This document shows positions 8,478 to 18,204 of a stretch of 64,000 nt of DNA, one piece after another (the stretch's first letter is position 1; every line of letters starts with the position of its first letter). This stretch comes from Burkholderia contaminans (GTDB lineage Bacteria; Pseudomonadota; Gammaproteobacteria; Burkholderiales; Burkholderiaceae). The notes under the pieces were generated by a model. That model searched no databases. It was not told where the DNA came from and was given only the letters and a program-made list of their open reading frames with translations. A program made the translations under genes and the position numbers. The stretch lies in the NCBI RefSeq assembly GCF_029633825.1, contig NZ_CP090642.1:992001-1056000 (forward strand). The letters are read 5' to 3'.

Positions 8478-11400
8478 CTATGCGGCCTGCTGCGCCGCGT
8501 CGGCGGCGTCGTGGCGCGCAGGCGTGCGGGACGGCGGCGGCATGTCCTGGCGGACGAAATTCTGCACGCGCAGCAAGCGCCGCACATCATGGGCGCGCGA
8601 ATGCGGATCGAAGTGCCGCGCGACGCCGGCGACCAGCGTCGACGCGTGCGCGGTGCGCCCTCGCTCGATCAGGTGATCGGCGAGATCCAGCGCGCCGCGC
8701 AGCGCCCACATCGACGCGCCCTGCCCGTTCGCGGTCTGGATCGCCATCTGCAGATGACGATGGCCATCGGCTTCGTACGCGAGCGCGACGTCGGGGGCCG
8801 CGATCCGTGCCTGTTCGAGCATCGCGACGCCCGTCACGCGCAGCAGTTCCGGCACGAACAGATGCTCGCCGTGCGCGCGGCAGCGCGCGAGCGTCGCATC
8901 GAGCCGCGTACGCGCCTCGCCTGCGCGGCCGACGCGCACGAGACCCTCCGCATACGCGACGTTCAACGGGGCGAGCAGGCGCCGGAACCCGCTCGCCTCG
9001 ACACGCCGCAGCGCGGGTTCAAGCCGCGCGAGGCCCGCGCCGGGATGACCGGCCTGGATGTCGAACTGGCCGGTCAGGCATTCCGCGTGATTGCGCCAGA
9101 TGTCGAAGCCGTGCGCACTCGCGGTCGTGCGCAGCGTCGCGAGATAGTCGGACGTGATGTCGTGGTCGCCGTAGCGCAGTGCGATCGGCACGGCAGCCGC
9201 GCCCAGCACCACGCACAGCGCGAGCGCGGACGGGCCGCGGCGCGCGCACTCGACCGCTTGCGCGGCGATGCGCATCGCATGGTCGGGGTCGCCCTGCATC
9301 CACACGAGCCGCGTGAGCATCGTGCGCGCGAGCGTCGTCATGTCGACGCCGAGCGCTGCCTGCGCGCACGGCGGTTCGCCCACCTCGCCGAGTTCGGCCG
9401 TCGCCGCTTCGAGCCGCTCGCGCGCCTGCGCGTGCTCGCCGAAATAGTGCAGCGACGTGGCGACCATCGCGTTGGCCAGGAGCCGCTGCGAGCGGTCGCC
9501 GCGCCGCTCGGCCGCGCGCTCGAAGCGTGTCGCGTAGCGCAGCGATTCGTGAATGTCCGACAGCGTCAGCATCGTATTCCACAGCCCGACCAGCGCGCGC
9601 GCATCGAACGTAGCATCGCCGACATGGGCGGCAAGGCCGAGCGTGCGGTCCCACATCGCGGCCGCGGCCATGGCATCGCCGTCCGTATGCAGCAACGCCG
9701 ACGCGCAGGCCGCGCGCAACCGCATCTCACGCGCGGCATCAACGGGGTCGGCCGCGGCCGTGTCGAATGCGTCGAGCACCTGGCGCGCCCGCGCCGCGCA
9801 TTCGTGCATCCGTGCCGGCTCCAGCAGCGCGCGCGCCAGGAGGTCGGCTTCGGGCACGGGCGTTTCGTCGGCGGCCAGGGCGAGCGCGTCGGTTGATGCG
9901 TCGGCTGGTGCGTCGTTCGGCGCTTGCGTGACCGCATCAGCTGGTGCGTCGTTCAGTACTACGGCGACCCCATCCGCTGGTGCGTCGTTCGGTGCTTCGG
10001 CGACTACATCCGCCGATTCATCGTTCGGTGCTTCGGCAACCACATCCGCCGATGCGTCGTTCGGTGCTTCCGCGACCACATCCGTTGATCCGTCGTTCGG
10101 TGCTTCGGCGACCACATCGTCGCGCCGCGCGGCGTCCACGTTCGCCGCCGCGTGCTCGTGCCCGTGCTCGCGTTCGTGCCCCTGCTCATGCTCGTACCGT
10201 GCGTGACGCGCCGCGATGCGCTCGAACTCGCCCTCGTTGTGCAGTTTTTCCAGCGCATACGCGCGCGTCGATTCGGTCAGCCGGTATCGCGCATAGGCGC
10301 CGTGGAACTCGACGGTCACCAGCGACTTCGCGACCAGTTCGCCGAGCACCGCGATCATGTCCGCGGCCGACGTGCCGGGCTCGGTGGCGACCGCGTGCGC
10401 GGCATCGAACGTAAACGGCCCGATGAAGCATCCCATCCGGCGGAACAGCGCACGCGCGCCCGCGTCGAGCAGCACGTAGCTCCAGTCGAACGTCGCTCGC
10501 AGCGTCTGATGACGCGGCAGCGCCGAGCGCAGCCCGCCGGTCAGCAGGTTCAGCCGGTCGTCCAGCCGCGACGCGACGACCGCGAGCCCGAGCGTCGCGA
10601 CGCGTGCCGCGGCCAGTTCGATCGCGAGCGGCAGCCCGTCGAGCCGCCGGCAGATATCGGCGATCAGCCGCATGCCGGCTTCGTCGACCGGACAATCCGG
10701 CGCAGCCGTGCGAACCCGTTCCAGGAACAGCTCGACGGCGGAACAACGAACGATCTCGTCGGGGCGCGCGTCGTCGCCGGGCACCGCAAGCGGGCTCATG
10801 CGCAGCACCGCTTCGGCCGAGATATGCAGCGGCTCGCGGCTCGTCACGAGTACGCGCAGCGAGCCGGCGCACGACGTCAGCGTTTCGACGAGGCTCGCGA
10901 CGAGATCGACGATGTGCTCGGCATTGTCGAGCACGAGCAGGTAGCGCGACGCCGCGAATGCGGCGCCGATGTCCTCGATGGCGGGCACGCGCTGCGTGTC
11001 CAGGCCGAGCTCGGCCGCGAGGGCGATCAGCATGTCGGCGCGCGTCCCCGCACGCGCCAGCTCCACGAACAGCACGCGCTCGCGCGAGCGGCTACGCACC
11101 GCGTGGGCCACGCGTACGGCGAGGCTCGTCTTGCCGATCCCGCCCGCGCCGACGAGCGTGACGACCGGCGTGCGTTCGAGCATCTCGACGATCTGCGCGA
11201 TTTCGGTGTCGCGTCCGACGAGCGGCGCGGGCGGCGACGACGCGTGGGCATCGGCCGGCACCGCGGCCGGCGCGTCAGCCGCGGGCGGGCGTTCCGGGCC
11301 GGGCGACGCGCACGCGACCAGCAGGTAGCCGCGCCCGGGCACCGTCTTGATCAGATCGCGGCTCGTGCCGAGCGCCTTGCGCAGCGTCGCCACGTGCACC

Positions 11401-11594
11401 TGAAGGCGGTTTTCCTCGACGATCAGCCCCGGCCAGACCGCGTCCATGATGTCGTCTTTCGACACGACCGACCCGCTCGCGCGGTGCAGCACTTCGAGAA
11501 TGTCGAGCGCGCGTGCACCGATGCGCAGCGACGCGCCCTGACGGCGAATGTCGCGCTGCTCGAAATCCACCGACAACGTTCCGATCTGGATCAT
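8478..11594 (-). CDS. Winged-helix / NTPase / TPR-like transcriptional regulator with tandem-repeat insert
   Basis: A 1038-residue regulator. Residues 1-95 form an OmpR/CadC-type winged helix (ALDILEVLHRASGSVVSKDDIMDAVWPG, ending TVPGRGYLLV). Residues 125-450 form a STAND-type ATPase with Walker A GAGGIGKTS at 149-157 and LLVLDNAEH as Walker B. The C-terminal half is helical and Ala-rich, as expected for TPR-like repeats. Between them lies a His/Glu-rich stretch followed by about six copies of a 12-residue repeat (DVVAEAPNDxSx). The ATG at 11594 gives the expected winged-helix N-terminus. It precedes the amidohydrolase/HD operon by 144 bp on the same strand, so it probably senses a ligand and controls that operon. 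Confidence 0.88.
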   Translation of the reverse strand: MIQIGTLSVDFEQRDIRRQGASLRIGARALDILEVLHRASGSVVSKDDIMDAVWPGLIVEENRLQVHVATLRKALGTSRDLIKTVPGRGYLLVACASPGPERPPAADAPAAVPADAHASSPPAPLVGRDTEIAQIVEMLERTPVVTLVGAGGIGKTSLAVRVAHAVRSRSRERVLFVELARAGTRADMLIALAAELGLDTQRVPAIEDIGAAFAASRYLLVLDNAEHIVDLVASLVETLTSCAGSLRVLVTSREPLHISAEAVLRMSPLAVPGDDARPDEIVRCSAVELFLERVRTAAPDCPVDEAGMRLIADICRRLDGLPLAIELAAARVATLGLAVVASRLDDRLNLLTGGLRSALPRHQTLRATFDWSYVLLDAGARALFRRMGCFIGPFTFDAAHAVATEPGTSAADMIAVLGELVAKSLVTVEFHGAYARYRLTESTRAYALEKLHNEGEFERIAARHARYEHEQGHEREHGHEHAAANVDAARRDDVVAEAPNDGSTDVVAEAPNDASADVVAEAPNDESADVVAEAPNDAPADGVAVVLNDAPADAVTQAPNDAPADASTDALALAADETPVPEADLLARALLEPARMHECAARARQVLDAFDTAAADPVDAAREMRLRAACASALLHTDGDAMAAAAMWDRTLGLAAHVGDATFDARALVGLWNTMLTLSDIHESLRYATRFERAAERRGDRSQRLLANAMVATSLHYFGEHAQARERLEAATAELGEVGEPPCAQAALGVDMTTLARTMLTRLVWMQGDPDHAMRIAAQAVECARRGPSALALCVVLGAAAVPIALRYGDHDITSDYLATLRTTASAHGFDIWRNHAECLTGQFDIQAGHPGAGLARLEPALRRVEASGFRRLLAPLNVAYAEGLVRVGRAGEARTRLDATLARCRAHGEHLFVPELLRVTGVAMLEQARIAAPDVALAYEADGHRHLQMAIQTANGQGASMWALRGALDLADHLIERGRTAHASTLVAGVARHFDPHSRAHDVRRLLRVQNFVRQDMPPPSRTPARHDAADAAQQAA
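9899..10118 (-). repeat. 36-bp in-frame tandem repeats inside the regulator gene
   Basis: About six copies of a 36-bp unit, each encoding D-(V/A/G)-V-A-E-A-P-N-D-x-(S/P)-(A/T), lie between the ATPase and the helical repeat domain. The four copies nearest the N-terminal side are nearly identical; the last two diverge. Such units expand and contract by slippage, and each step keeps the frame. Confidence 0.85.
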
Positions 11595-11993
11595 GGCCGC
11601 CTCCGGGTCCCTCAGGATGACCGCCCGGTGAACGCGGCAGTCCACCCGGCAGGATGTCCGGCCCCGGCGCACCGTGGCGCCGGCCGGACAATGTTCAATG
11701 ACGGCCTGAGTGTAGACGGGGGCGCGACGAAAATCTTGAAGGAAAATGCGCTGTGGGGCGGCAACCGGATCACGCGATCGGCGCATTCGCTTGCATGTAA
11801 AAGTGGGGCGCTATACTCTTCCGGGCCGCGCGCACGCCTGTCGTGACGGGCGATGCGGCGGCCGCGCGCCGTCATTGAAAGCATTTCGTCAGATTCGCGA
11901 GCGGACGTTTGTGCAAATTCATTTTGAATGTTCACATGCGTCGCTAAACTGGACTCGCCATTTCGCGCGCCGAGTCACTTGCCCGGGAATTCC
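11595..11993. other. Divergent promoter region, regulator / araC-type gene
   Basis: This 399-bp gap separates the large regulator gene (leftward) from the AraC-type gene (rightward). It contains a long GC hairpin at 11656-11689 near the leftward gene, and a TATACT box at about 11812 preceded 16 bp upstream by CTTGCA, a possible rightward promoter. No gene was recognised. Confidence 0.5.
11656..11689. other. GC hairpin in leader of the large regulator gene
   Basis: Two GTCCGGCC/GGCCGGAC arms enclose a second GGCGC/GCGCC pairing, giving a long stem-loop about 60 bp upstream of the start codon at 11594. It may act as a leader structure or as a binding site. Confidence 0.35.
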
Positions 11994-12914
11994 ATGTCAG
12001 ACTCCGTTACCGCAGCGCCGGCGGTATCCCCGCCGCCACCGCCGAAGGACACACTCGGTTGCGTGGCCAGCTTGCTGGCGAAGGACGTCGAGACCGCCAC
12101 CGGCGGCCTGCGGCTTCACCGCAAATGCATGCGCGAAGCGCACGTGGAGCACATCGACATGCCCGCGTGCGACCGCGGCTTCCTGGTCGGCGTGTCGCTG
12201 GCCGCCGGCCATCGTCGCACGCTCTACGGGCGCGCCGGCGCGAGCGAGCGCCGGTTCCAGCATCACTCGATCTACATTCGCGATTTCTCGCGCCACTTCC
12301 ATGCGGACCTGTACGGCAACTTCGACTTCGTGCTGGTCGAGCTGCCGCACGCGTATCTCGAGCGCGTCGGCCCGGAGCACGGCGGGCAGGCAATCGGCGG
12401 CCTCACGTGCCGCCCCGACGTGCGCGATCCGGTGCTCGGCCACCTCGCGCACGCGGTGGCCGGCAGCCTCGACGCGCCCGGCCCGCTGAACGCGCTGTTC
12501 ATCGAGCAGGTGGGGCTCGCGATCGGCACGCACCTCGTGCGCCGTTACGGCAACGCGCGCGCGCCCGAACTCGACCACAAGGGCAGCCTGTCGCCGGCGA
12601 AACTGGCGCTCGCGCAGGAGCTGTTGCTGGAAAAGGCGGATCTCGGCGTATCGATCGAGGAAGTGGCGGCCGAATGCGACCTGTCGCGCGGCTACTTCAT
12701 CCGCGCGTTCTCGCGCACCACCGGCCGCACGCCGCACCAGTGGCTGCTCGAACAGCGCGTGACGCGTGCCCGCGAACTGATCGAGACATCCGACATGACG
12801 CTCGCCGACATCGCGATCGCGTGCGGCTTTGCGGACCAGAGCCACCTGAACCGCGTCTTCGCGCGGATCGTCGGCCATCCGCCCGGCGCGTGGCGGCGAG
12901 CACGCTCGCGCTGA
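11994..12914 (+). CDS. AraC-family transcriptional regulator
   Basis: A 306-residue protein with an AraC-type double helix-turn-helix at about 210-300: VSIEEVAAECDLSRGYFIRAFSRTTGRTPHQWLLEQRV and MTLADIAIACGFADQSHLNRVFARIVGHPPGAWRR. The N-terminal 200 residues would be the ligand-binding part. The N-terminus carries a Pro-rich tract (PPPPPK). The start was chosen at the MSDSV ATG; an in-frame ATG lies 22 codons upstream, but the intervening peptide does not look conserved. It is divergent from the winged-helix/ATPase regulator and has no obvious target on its own strand. Confidence 0.88.
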   Translation: MSDSVTAAPAVSPPPPPKDTLGCVASLLAKDVETATGGLRLHRKCMREAHVEHIDMPACDRGFLVGVSLAAGHRRTLYGRAGASERRFQHHSIYIRDFSRHFHADLYGNFDFVLVELPHAYLERVGPEHGGQAIGGLTCRPDVRDPVLGHLAHAVAGSLDAPGPLNALFIEQVGLAIGTHLVRRYGNARAPELDHKGSLSPAKLALAQELLLEKADLGVSIEEVAAECDLSRGYFIRAFSRTTGRTPHQWLLEQRVTRARELIETSDMTLADIAIACGFADQSHLNRVFARIVGHPPGAWRRARSR

Positions 12915-13201
12915 AGCCTCTGCGTGGTCGCGATCGTACGCACCGATCGTCCGGCCGATTGCTCAATGGATGTTCGTGTCTTGCCCGTGACACATGGTGC
13001 ACGCGCCTGACTTCGAGCAGGATGCCACGCACGGCAGCACGAGATGCCGCGCGGACGGCCGCGCTCCAGCGCCGCCGATGGTGCCCGCCCTACCCTGAAT
13101 CGTGCTGAAGCGGCGACGCACAGCCCGTGCGGCCGCGCCGCCCGGCGCTAGAATGCGAACCGCATGCAACGCGACGTTGCAACACGCACAAGGGCATTCC
13201 G

Positions 13202-14107
13202 ATGGACAAATTCTCCGCGCTGCGCGCGTTCGTGGAAGTCGCGGAAGCCGGCGGCTTCTCGAGCGCCGGCCGGCGTCTCGACCTCGCCGCTTCGTCGGTC
13301 GTGCGCGCGGTGGACGCGCTCGAGGCATCGCTCGGCACCGTGCTGCTGAACCGCACGACGCGGCAGGTCACACTGTCCGATGCGGGCGCCGTCTACTATG
13401 CGCGGGCGAAACGCGTGCTGGAGGAACTCGCGGATGCCGACGCGCTCGTCGCCGATCGCGGCGACGAGCCGTCCGGCCCGCTGCGCGTGTCGGTGCCGGT
13501 CGCCTATGGGCTGCGCCGGATCGCGCCGCACGTCGCCGCGTTCGTCGCGCGCCACCCGAAGCTCGACGTCGACCTGCAGTTGACCGACGAACGTGTCGAT
13601 CTGGTGAGCGCGCGGATCGACGTCGCGATCCGGCTCGGCGATGCCGCGCCGAGCGCGGACGTCGTCGCGCGACCGCTCGGCACGTTCCGCCGCTACGTGG
13701 TCGCGAGCCCCGCTTACCTCGACGCGCACGGCACACCCGCGACGCCGGGGGAGCTGGTCGATCACGCGTGCCTGCGCTTTCACTTCGGCGCCGACCAGCA
13801 GGCGTGGACGTTCGCCGATGCACGGGGCACGACGCCCGTGATCGTCGCCGGCCGGCTGAAATCGAATCACAGCGAGGTGCTGCGCGAAGCCGCGCTCGAC
13901 GGCGCCGGCATCGCGCTGCTCCCTGACTGGATGGTCGGCGCGGACATCGAAGCGGGCCGCCTGCAACGGTTGTTCGAACGGTACGACGTGACGCCCGGCT
14001 CGGCGCGCTCGGTGATCACCGCCCTGTACCTGCCGAACCAGCGCGGCTCGAAACGCGTGACTGCGTTCATCGATTTCGTCGAATCGCTCGCGCGCACGGA
14101 GCCCTGA
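13202..14107 (+). CDS. LysR-family transcriptional regulator
   Basis: A 301-residue LysR protein: MDKFSALRAFVEVAEAGG starts the helix-turn-helix (residues 1-60), followed by the effector domain, with RIDVAIRLGDAAPSADVVARPLG inside it as in the group similar to DmlR/YafC. An AAGGG ribosome-binding site stands ahead of the ATG; the open frame continues 25 codons upstream without coding character. No co-directional partner gene follows; the next gene, a solute-binding protein, is 216 bp away and differs in base composition. Target unknown. Confidence 0.9.
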   Translation: MDKFSALRAFVEVAEAGGFSSAGRRLDLAASSVVRAVDALEASLGTVLLNRTTRQVTLSDAGAVYYARAKRVLEELADADALVADRGDEPSGPLRVSVPVAYGLRRIAPHVAAFVARHPKLDVDLQLTDERVDLVSARIDVAIRLGDAAPSADVVARPLGTFRRYVVASPAYLDAHGTPATPGELVDHACLRFHFGADQQAWTFADARGTTPVIVAGRLKSNHSEVLREAALDGAGIALLPDWMVGADIEAGRLQRLFERYDVTPGSARSVITALYLPNQRGSKRVTAFIDFVESLARTEP

Positions 14108-14323
14108 CAGAAGCGACGGTGTCGAGATTCACTCTACTTGGAATTTCCCTCGCTCAACGTTGACCTGTGAAGTTACTTCAAGGTTGTTGTCGGAGCCGGT
14201 GCGCCAGCTTTAGGGTTGCTGTGTGGCTCGGTTCGGCCATGAAGGGACATCCGCGCGCATAGGTAGAATCGTCGCCAATCGGCTCCAGATTCGGTGGCCG
14301 TTCGCATTTCGCGAGACATAGCG

Positions 14324-15055
14324 ATGAAGGTAACGATTGCGTACATCGACGAACCCCCTTTTGGATGGACGGACCCCCGGGGGGCTGCTACGGGTGCTGA
14401 CATTGAATTGGCCGATGCAATTCTTCGGGCGATAGGCGTCACACAGATCGAGCATCGTCTGACGACGTTCAGTGAACTGCTACCCGGCGTTGAAGCTGGA
14501 CGCTGGGATATGAACGTTCCGCTCTTCATTACGCCTGAACGCGCCAGGACGGTGGCGTTCAGCGTACCTGTATGGGGGATCGGAGACGGCTTTCTGGTTC
14601 GTGCTGGAAACCTGAAGGGCGTCAACAGCTATGCGGCACTTGCCGAACGCTCCGATGCCCGCCTTGGCATCATTGCCGGACAGGTTCAGCACGACTCAGC
14701 AAAAGCGGCGGGCGTGAGCGAGGACCAGATAGCCATCTTTGCGCAACAGGCCGATGCCATTGATGCTGTTCTCTCCGGCGCAATCGACGCATATGCGAGC
14801 ACTGCCTTGGGAAATCGCATAGTTGCGGATCGAATCGGAGGCTCAATGCTTGAGGCCGTGCAGCATGAGCCGGGAACGAATGGTAAGCAGCAGGGCCCCC
14901 CGCTCGGAGCATTCTCATTTAACCAACAAAACAGCGATCTGCTCAATGCGGTAAACAGGCAACTTCGTTCTTATTTGGGTTCGCCGGACCATCGAGCTAG
15001 GATGGCGGCATTCGGCTTAACACGGGACGAGATCGATCCCGCTCTCGCGCGGTGA
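14324..15055 (+). CDS. Solute-binding-protein-like domain protein (family 3), no signal peptide
   Basis: A 243-residue protein with the family 3 extracellular solute-binding fold used by polar amino acid transporters: MKVTIAYIDEPPFGW, GADIELADAILRAIG, AGRWDMNVPLFITPERARTVAFS. Unlike true periplasmic members it begins directly with the first beta strand and shows no signal peptide or lipobox, and no permease or ATPase gene lies beside it. Base composition is clearly more AT-rich than the preceding gene, hinting at acquisition with the next gene. The ATG at 14324 was chosen; a GTG ten codons upstream is possible but does not create a signal peptide. It may bind a ligand in the cytoplasm, or be a remnant. 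Confidence 0.75.
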   Translation: MKVTIAYIDEPPFGWTDPRGAATGADIELADAILRAIGVTQIEHRLTTFSELLPGVEAGRWDMNVPLFITPERARTVAFSVPVWGIGDGFLVRAGNLKGVNSYAALAERSDARLGIIAGQVQHDSAKAAGVSEDQIAIFAQQADAIDAVLSGAIDAYASTALGNRIVADRIGGSMLEAVQHEPGTNGKQQGPPLGAFSFNQQNSDLLNAVNRQLRSYLGSPDHRARMAAFGLTRDEIDPALAR

Positions 15056-15459
15056 ATATGCGAGGGGTCTCGGTCGACAGGGGCCGATCGGTAGCGCCAG
15101 GGAGACTGCTGCCAATTTTCGACCTTTCCCCCAACGATCGATCTCGAACTCATCACATTGAATAACTGCTCTAGAGGAAGCGGAGAGACCGCTTCGGGTC
15201 GATCTGCGCCGGCCGTGTGCGCTGGGCGGCGGCCGGCCGAGTTCGGCCAGAAGCGGGCGCTCAAACACTCCGTCGCCCGGGCATTCGAACGTCGGCTGCA
15301 CCGCAGACATCGGCCATTCACACGCAGTCAACACTTGTAAAGTAATCCGTCGAACAAACAGGATTTCCATTGATGCCAGCGCGATCGATATTGATCGCCA
15401 ATTGATAGCAACTCGCTTTGCTCGCCCCGCACGCTGAAGAGACGTTTTGAGGCCGAGCA
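15056..15459. other. Convergent intergenic region
   Basis: This 404-bp segment lies between the solute-binding gene and the PHP/SMC-like gene, which converge. No open frame with convincing protein character and no clear terminator hairpin with a T-run was seen. Confidence 0.4.
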
Positions 15460-18204
15460 TTACGCGATGCCGTAGCGGGACTCCCGTTTCAAGAATGCCT
15501 CGGAGCCACCCTCAAGCGTAAGCAGCTTCCCCCGGTGCTCAAGATTCTCGATTGTGACGCTTACGACCTTCGTGGACTTGTCCGCCCCCATTTCCAATAC
15601 ATGAATCAGCTCAGCGTCACCATTGACTACAAAGTTAGCGTTGTGTGTAGCGAAGATGATTTGCCTGTTAAGCTTCGCCTTCTTTACAAGTTCGACCAAG
15701 TAATTGGCTATAAGCGCGCTATCCAAGTGCGCCTCCGGCTCGTCGATAACGATGGGAGTGTTCCCCAACAACAGCAAGATAACGATGACGGTCGTACATC
15801 GTTGGCCAAATGATGAACTCTCGACGGGCTTGCCGTCGTATGAGACGCGAATCCTGCCGAACGCCCGATGATCCATTAACAACTTCTCTGCCTCGACCTT
15901 CAGCAGCTCAAAATTCGGCTCGTTGGAAAAGTGATCACGCAATAGCTTGGCAGTGCTCCTTTCCCCAGGTAGTTTTGAGAGGAAGTCCGCCGATGTGGTA
16001 AGGCTCTTGAAGTCGACACTTGACAGCATAGTGTGGAGGTGATCGATACGCGGCGCTGGCCCGTCGCCCGCTTCAAAGCGCTCCTGTATGCGTTCGACCA
16101 TTACCTGCTTAAACTGCGCATCGTCGAACTCATAGCGCAGTTCGATAGGTTTGACCTCCTTTCCTAGGCGTGACAGCGTGTCATTGAGCGGCATAAGAAG
16201 CTCTGTCACAACACCAACACGCTCATCGATGAGCTCGCGTTGGTTCTTGAACGCAGCGATCTGCTTCTCAAGTTCGGATGCCTTCGCTTTTTGCGCGGGA
16301 AGCTCTTGCTCGATCTGAGCGATGCGCTCATTGGCTTTTCCTACGTCAAGCAGGTTTTCCTGCGAGAGGCCGCGGCCTCTGAGAAAGTCCTCGAGTTTCT
16401 GGGTGAGCGCGGCTACTTCGTGCGTCAAGGCCGTCTCGCGCGCGGAGGCATCGGCTAAGTTGGCACGGGCCTCGACTGGGACAAGAAGCTCGTCAATGGC
16501 CTTTTGAATTGCAAAAAACTCAGTCTCGTAAAGATTAGGTGTCTCGGAGGGGGGAAGTTTTTGCTTTTGGCATACAGCCCTTAGCTCTTTGAGGAGTGAC
16601 TCCAGCCGCGAGCGCCAGGTCCTCAGCCCTTGCAACTCCTTGTTGGAGGCTCCGAGGTCTGCGTTGAGTTGAGTGTATTCAGGATTTTGGAAGGAAACGA
16701 TGAGAGTCCTAGCCGTCGCCAGTTCCTTTTCGGCGCTGGCTAGCGTGATGGCCAGCGTGTGATGCTCTGCCAATCGCTGGCTCTGCGCCTCAGTCTCATC
16801 AATGGCTGATTGAATGGCCTCATCGATGGTAGCAAGCTTCCCGTCAGTGTCGCGCTTTGACAAGCGCTTGAATATCGCCTCGGTGAAGCCATGGGGAGCG
16901 ACAGCAAATTGCTCTATCTCGTTTTGCTGAAGGAACTCAACGATCTTCTGTTCCGCATCGCCGTCGATGGTGACGCAGCTTGCGATGTCAGTCGTCTTCG
17001 TCGGCGTCAGGCTGTTGTCCACGAAAAACCTGGTGCGGCCCGGATCGAGCTTCTCATGTAACAGATTAAGTAGCGTGCTCTTGCCCGAGCCTCGACCTCC
17101 GATGAGGCAGGTGAGATAGGCACTGAAGACAATCTCGGTTCTCCCGCGAAAGCAGAAGGGGTCGGGTTGACTCGCAGACACGATGTTGCTCACGAGCTTG
17201 GCATCAGCCGGAAAATTCAGCACAACGTTACGTATCGCGAACAGAGGCTCTATGGGCTTTTCGGCTGAAATTTGCACGCGACTAATCGGCTCATAGATTG
17301 TTTGTCGCAAGCCCTCGAACGTCGGATCGGCTTTGATCCAGGTGATGCGGTTGCTCGGGAATACGCCATAGTCAGCAATCTTGTGGGCGTCGCTGCCCGA
17401 AATTGCCGGCTTGGGCTTGCCTCCCATCGTCTTGACGAAATTGGCCAGGAACTTGCGATTCTTGTCGGTTTCGCGTCCAAGGAAGAGGTCGACATTGTCT
17501 GGGTTGCGTGTCTCAAAGATATCCGCCGACCGCATGAAGTAATTGTCGTCGTGAGGGTGCTTTTCCCAATCAAGTTCCGACAGCCCATCTGAGGTATCGT
17601 AGGGCATAATCACTAGGCAAGTATCCGGCGGAATCCGTTTGATAGCATCGCGCAGCGATTCCCGCGTCACCAATGCTGTCATGCTCCCAAGCCGAAGCAG
17701 CTTCTCCTCATCCTTGAGATCAGTATCTTGGAATCCATGAATCTTCGCCTTGCTCGGGTCGAGGCTGCGCGCGTATTCAATTAATGCCTCATTGGAAAGT
17801 GCGCGGGCGTAATTGTTACTCGAACGGATTTGGAGCGCCGACTTGAAGTCGTTGAGGTTCTGCGTGGTGAGCGCATCAGAGAGGAGCACATGGATGTTGA
17901 GGCGAAAATCGACGGGGGCTTCAATGCGCAATTCCATGCCCGGAAATATTGCCTTGGAAATTTCAAGTTTGCGCGCCGCCAAGCGCTCCCTAATGGCCAA
18001 GTAGCCGTCGAACGTCCAGTAATCCATGATCCCGAAGGCCGCGACATCGCTTTCGACGATTTTTTCTATCAGTTGATCGAGAATCTTTTCGCGCTCCTCC
18101 GGCGGTAGCTTCTTGATATTGGCCCCTTCGTTCCAGTGGAACGAGAACGGTGTGTGAATATGCAAATCCCACTTGCGCCACACTGAACCCCTCGGATCTT
18201 TCAT
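15460..18204 (-). CDS. PHP-domain / SMC-like AAA ATPase (TrlF-like)
   Basis: A 914-residue fusion. The N-terminal PHP phosphoesterase part carries WDLHIHT (residues 12-18), VIMPYDT (198-204) and ISGSDAHK (268-275), the histidine/aspartate metal motifs of the family. An ABC/SMC-type ATPase follows: Walker A GGRGSGKST at 369-377, a long coiled-coil section (about 440-700), signature-like SSFGQR near 796, Walker B PIVIDEPEAHLD at 817-828 and the switch histidine in ATHNANF near 854. This arrangement matches TrlF-like ATPases, which often occur in mobile or defence-rich regions. The ATG was chosen by AAAGGGG and because PHP begins there. The gene is far more AT-rich than the surroundings, a strong sign of horizontal transfer. 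Confidence 0.85.
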   Translation of the reverse strand: MKDPRGSVWRKWDLHIHTPFSFHWNEGANIKKLPPEEREKILDQLIEKIVESDVAAFGIMDYWTFDGYLAIRERLAARKLEISKAIFPGMELRIEAPVDFRLNIHVLLSDALTTQNLNDFKSALQIRSSNNYARALSNEALIEYARSLDPSKAKIHGFQDTDLKDEEKLLRLGSMTALVTRESLRDAIKRIPPDTCLVIMPYDTSDGLSELDWEKHPHDDNYFMRSADIFETRNPDNVDLFLGRETDKNRKFLANFVKTMGGKPKPAISGSDAHKIADYGVFPSNRITWIKADPTFEGLRQTIYEPISRVQISAEKPIEPLFAIRNVVLNFPADAKLVSNIVSASQPDPFCFRGRTEIVFSAYLTCLIGGRGSGKSTLLNLLHEKLDPGRTRFFVDNSLTPTKTTDIASCVTIDGDAEQKIVEFLQQNEIEQFAVAPHGFTEAIFKRLSKRDTDGKLATIDEAIQSAIDETEAQSQRLAEHHTLAITLASAEKELATARTLIVSFQNPEYTQLNADLGASNKELQGLRTWRSRLESLLKELRAVCQKQKLPPSETPNLYETEFFAIQKAIDELLVPVEARANLADASARETALTHEVAALTQKLEDFLRGRGLSQENLLDVGKANERIAQIEQELPAQKAKASELEKQIAAFKNQRELIDERVGVVTELLMPLNDTLSRLGKEVKPIELRYEFDDAQFKQVMVERIQERFEAGDGPAPRIDHLHTMLSSVDFKSLTTSADFLSKLPGERSTAKLLRDHFSNEPNFELLKVEAEKLLMDHRAFGRIRVSYDGKPVESSSFGQRCTTVIVILLLLGNTPIVIDEPEAHLDSALIANYLVELVKKAKLNRQIIFATHNANFVVNGDAELIHVLEMGADKSTKVVSVTIENLEHRGKLLTLEGGSEAFLKRESRYGIA

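Noticed and set aside
9899..10118. Tandem 36-bp repeats as a CRISPR array
   Set aside because: Units are contiguous, in frame with a protein and have no unique spacers.
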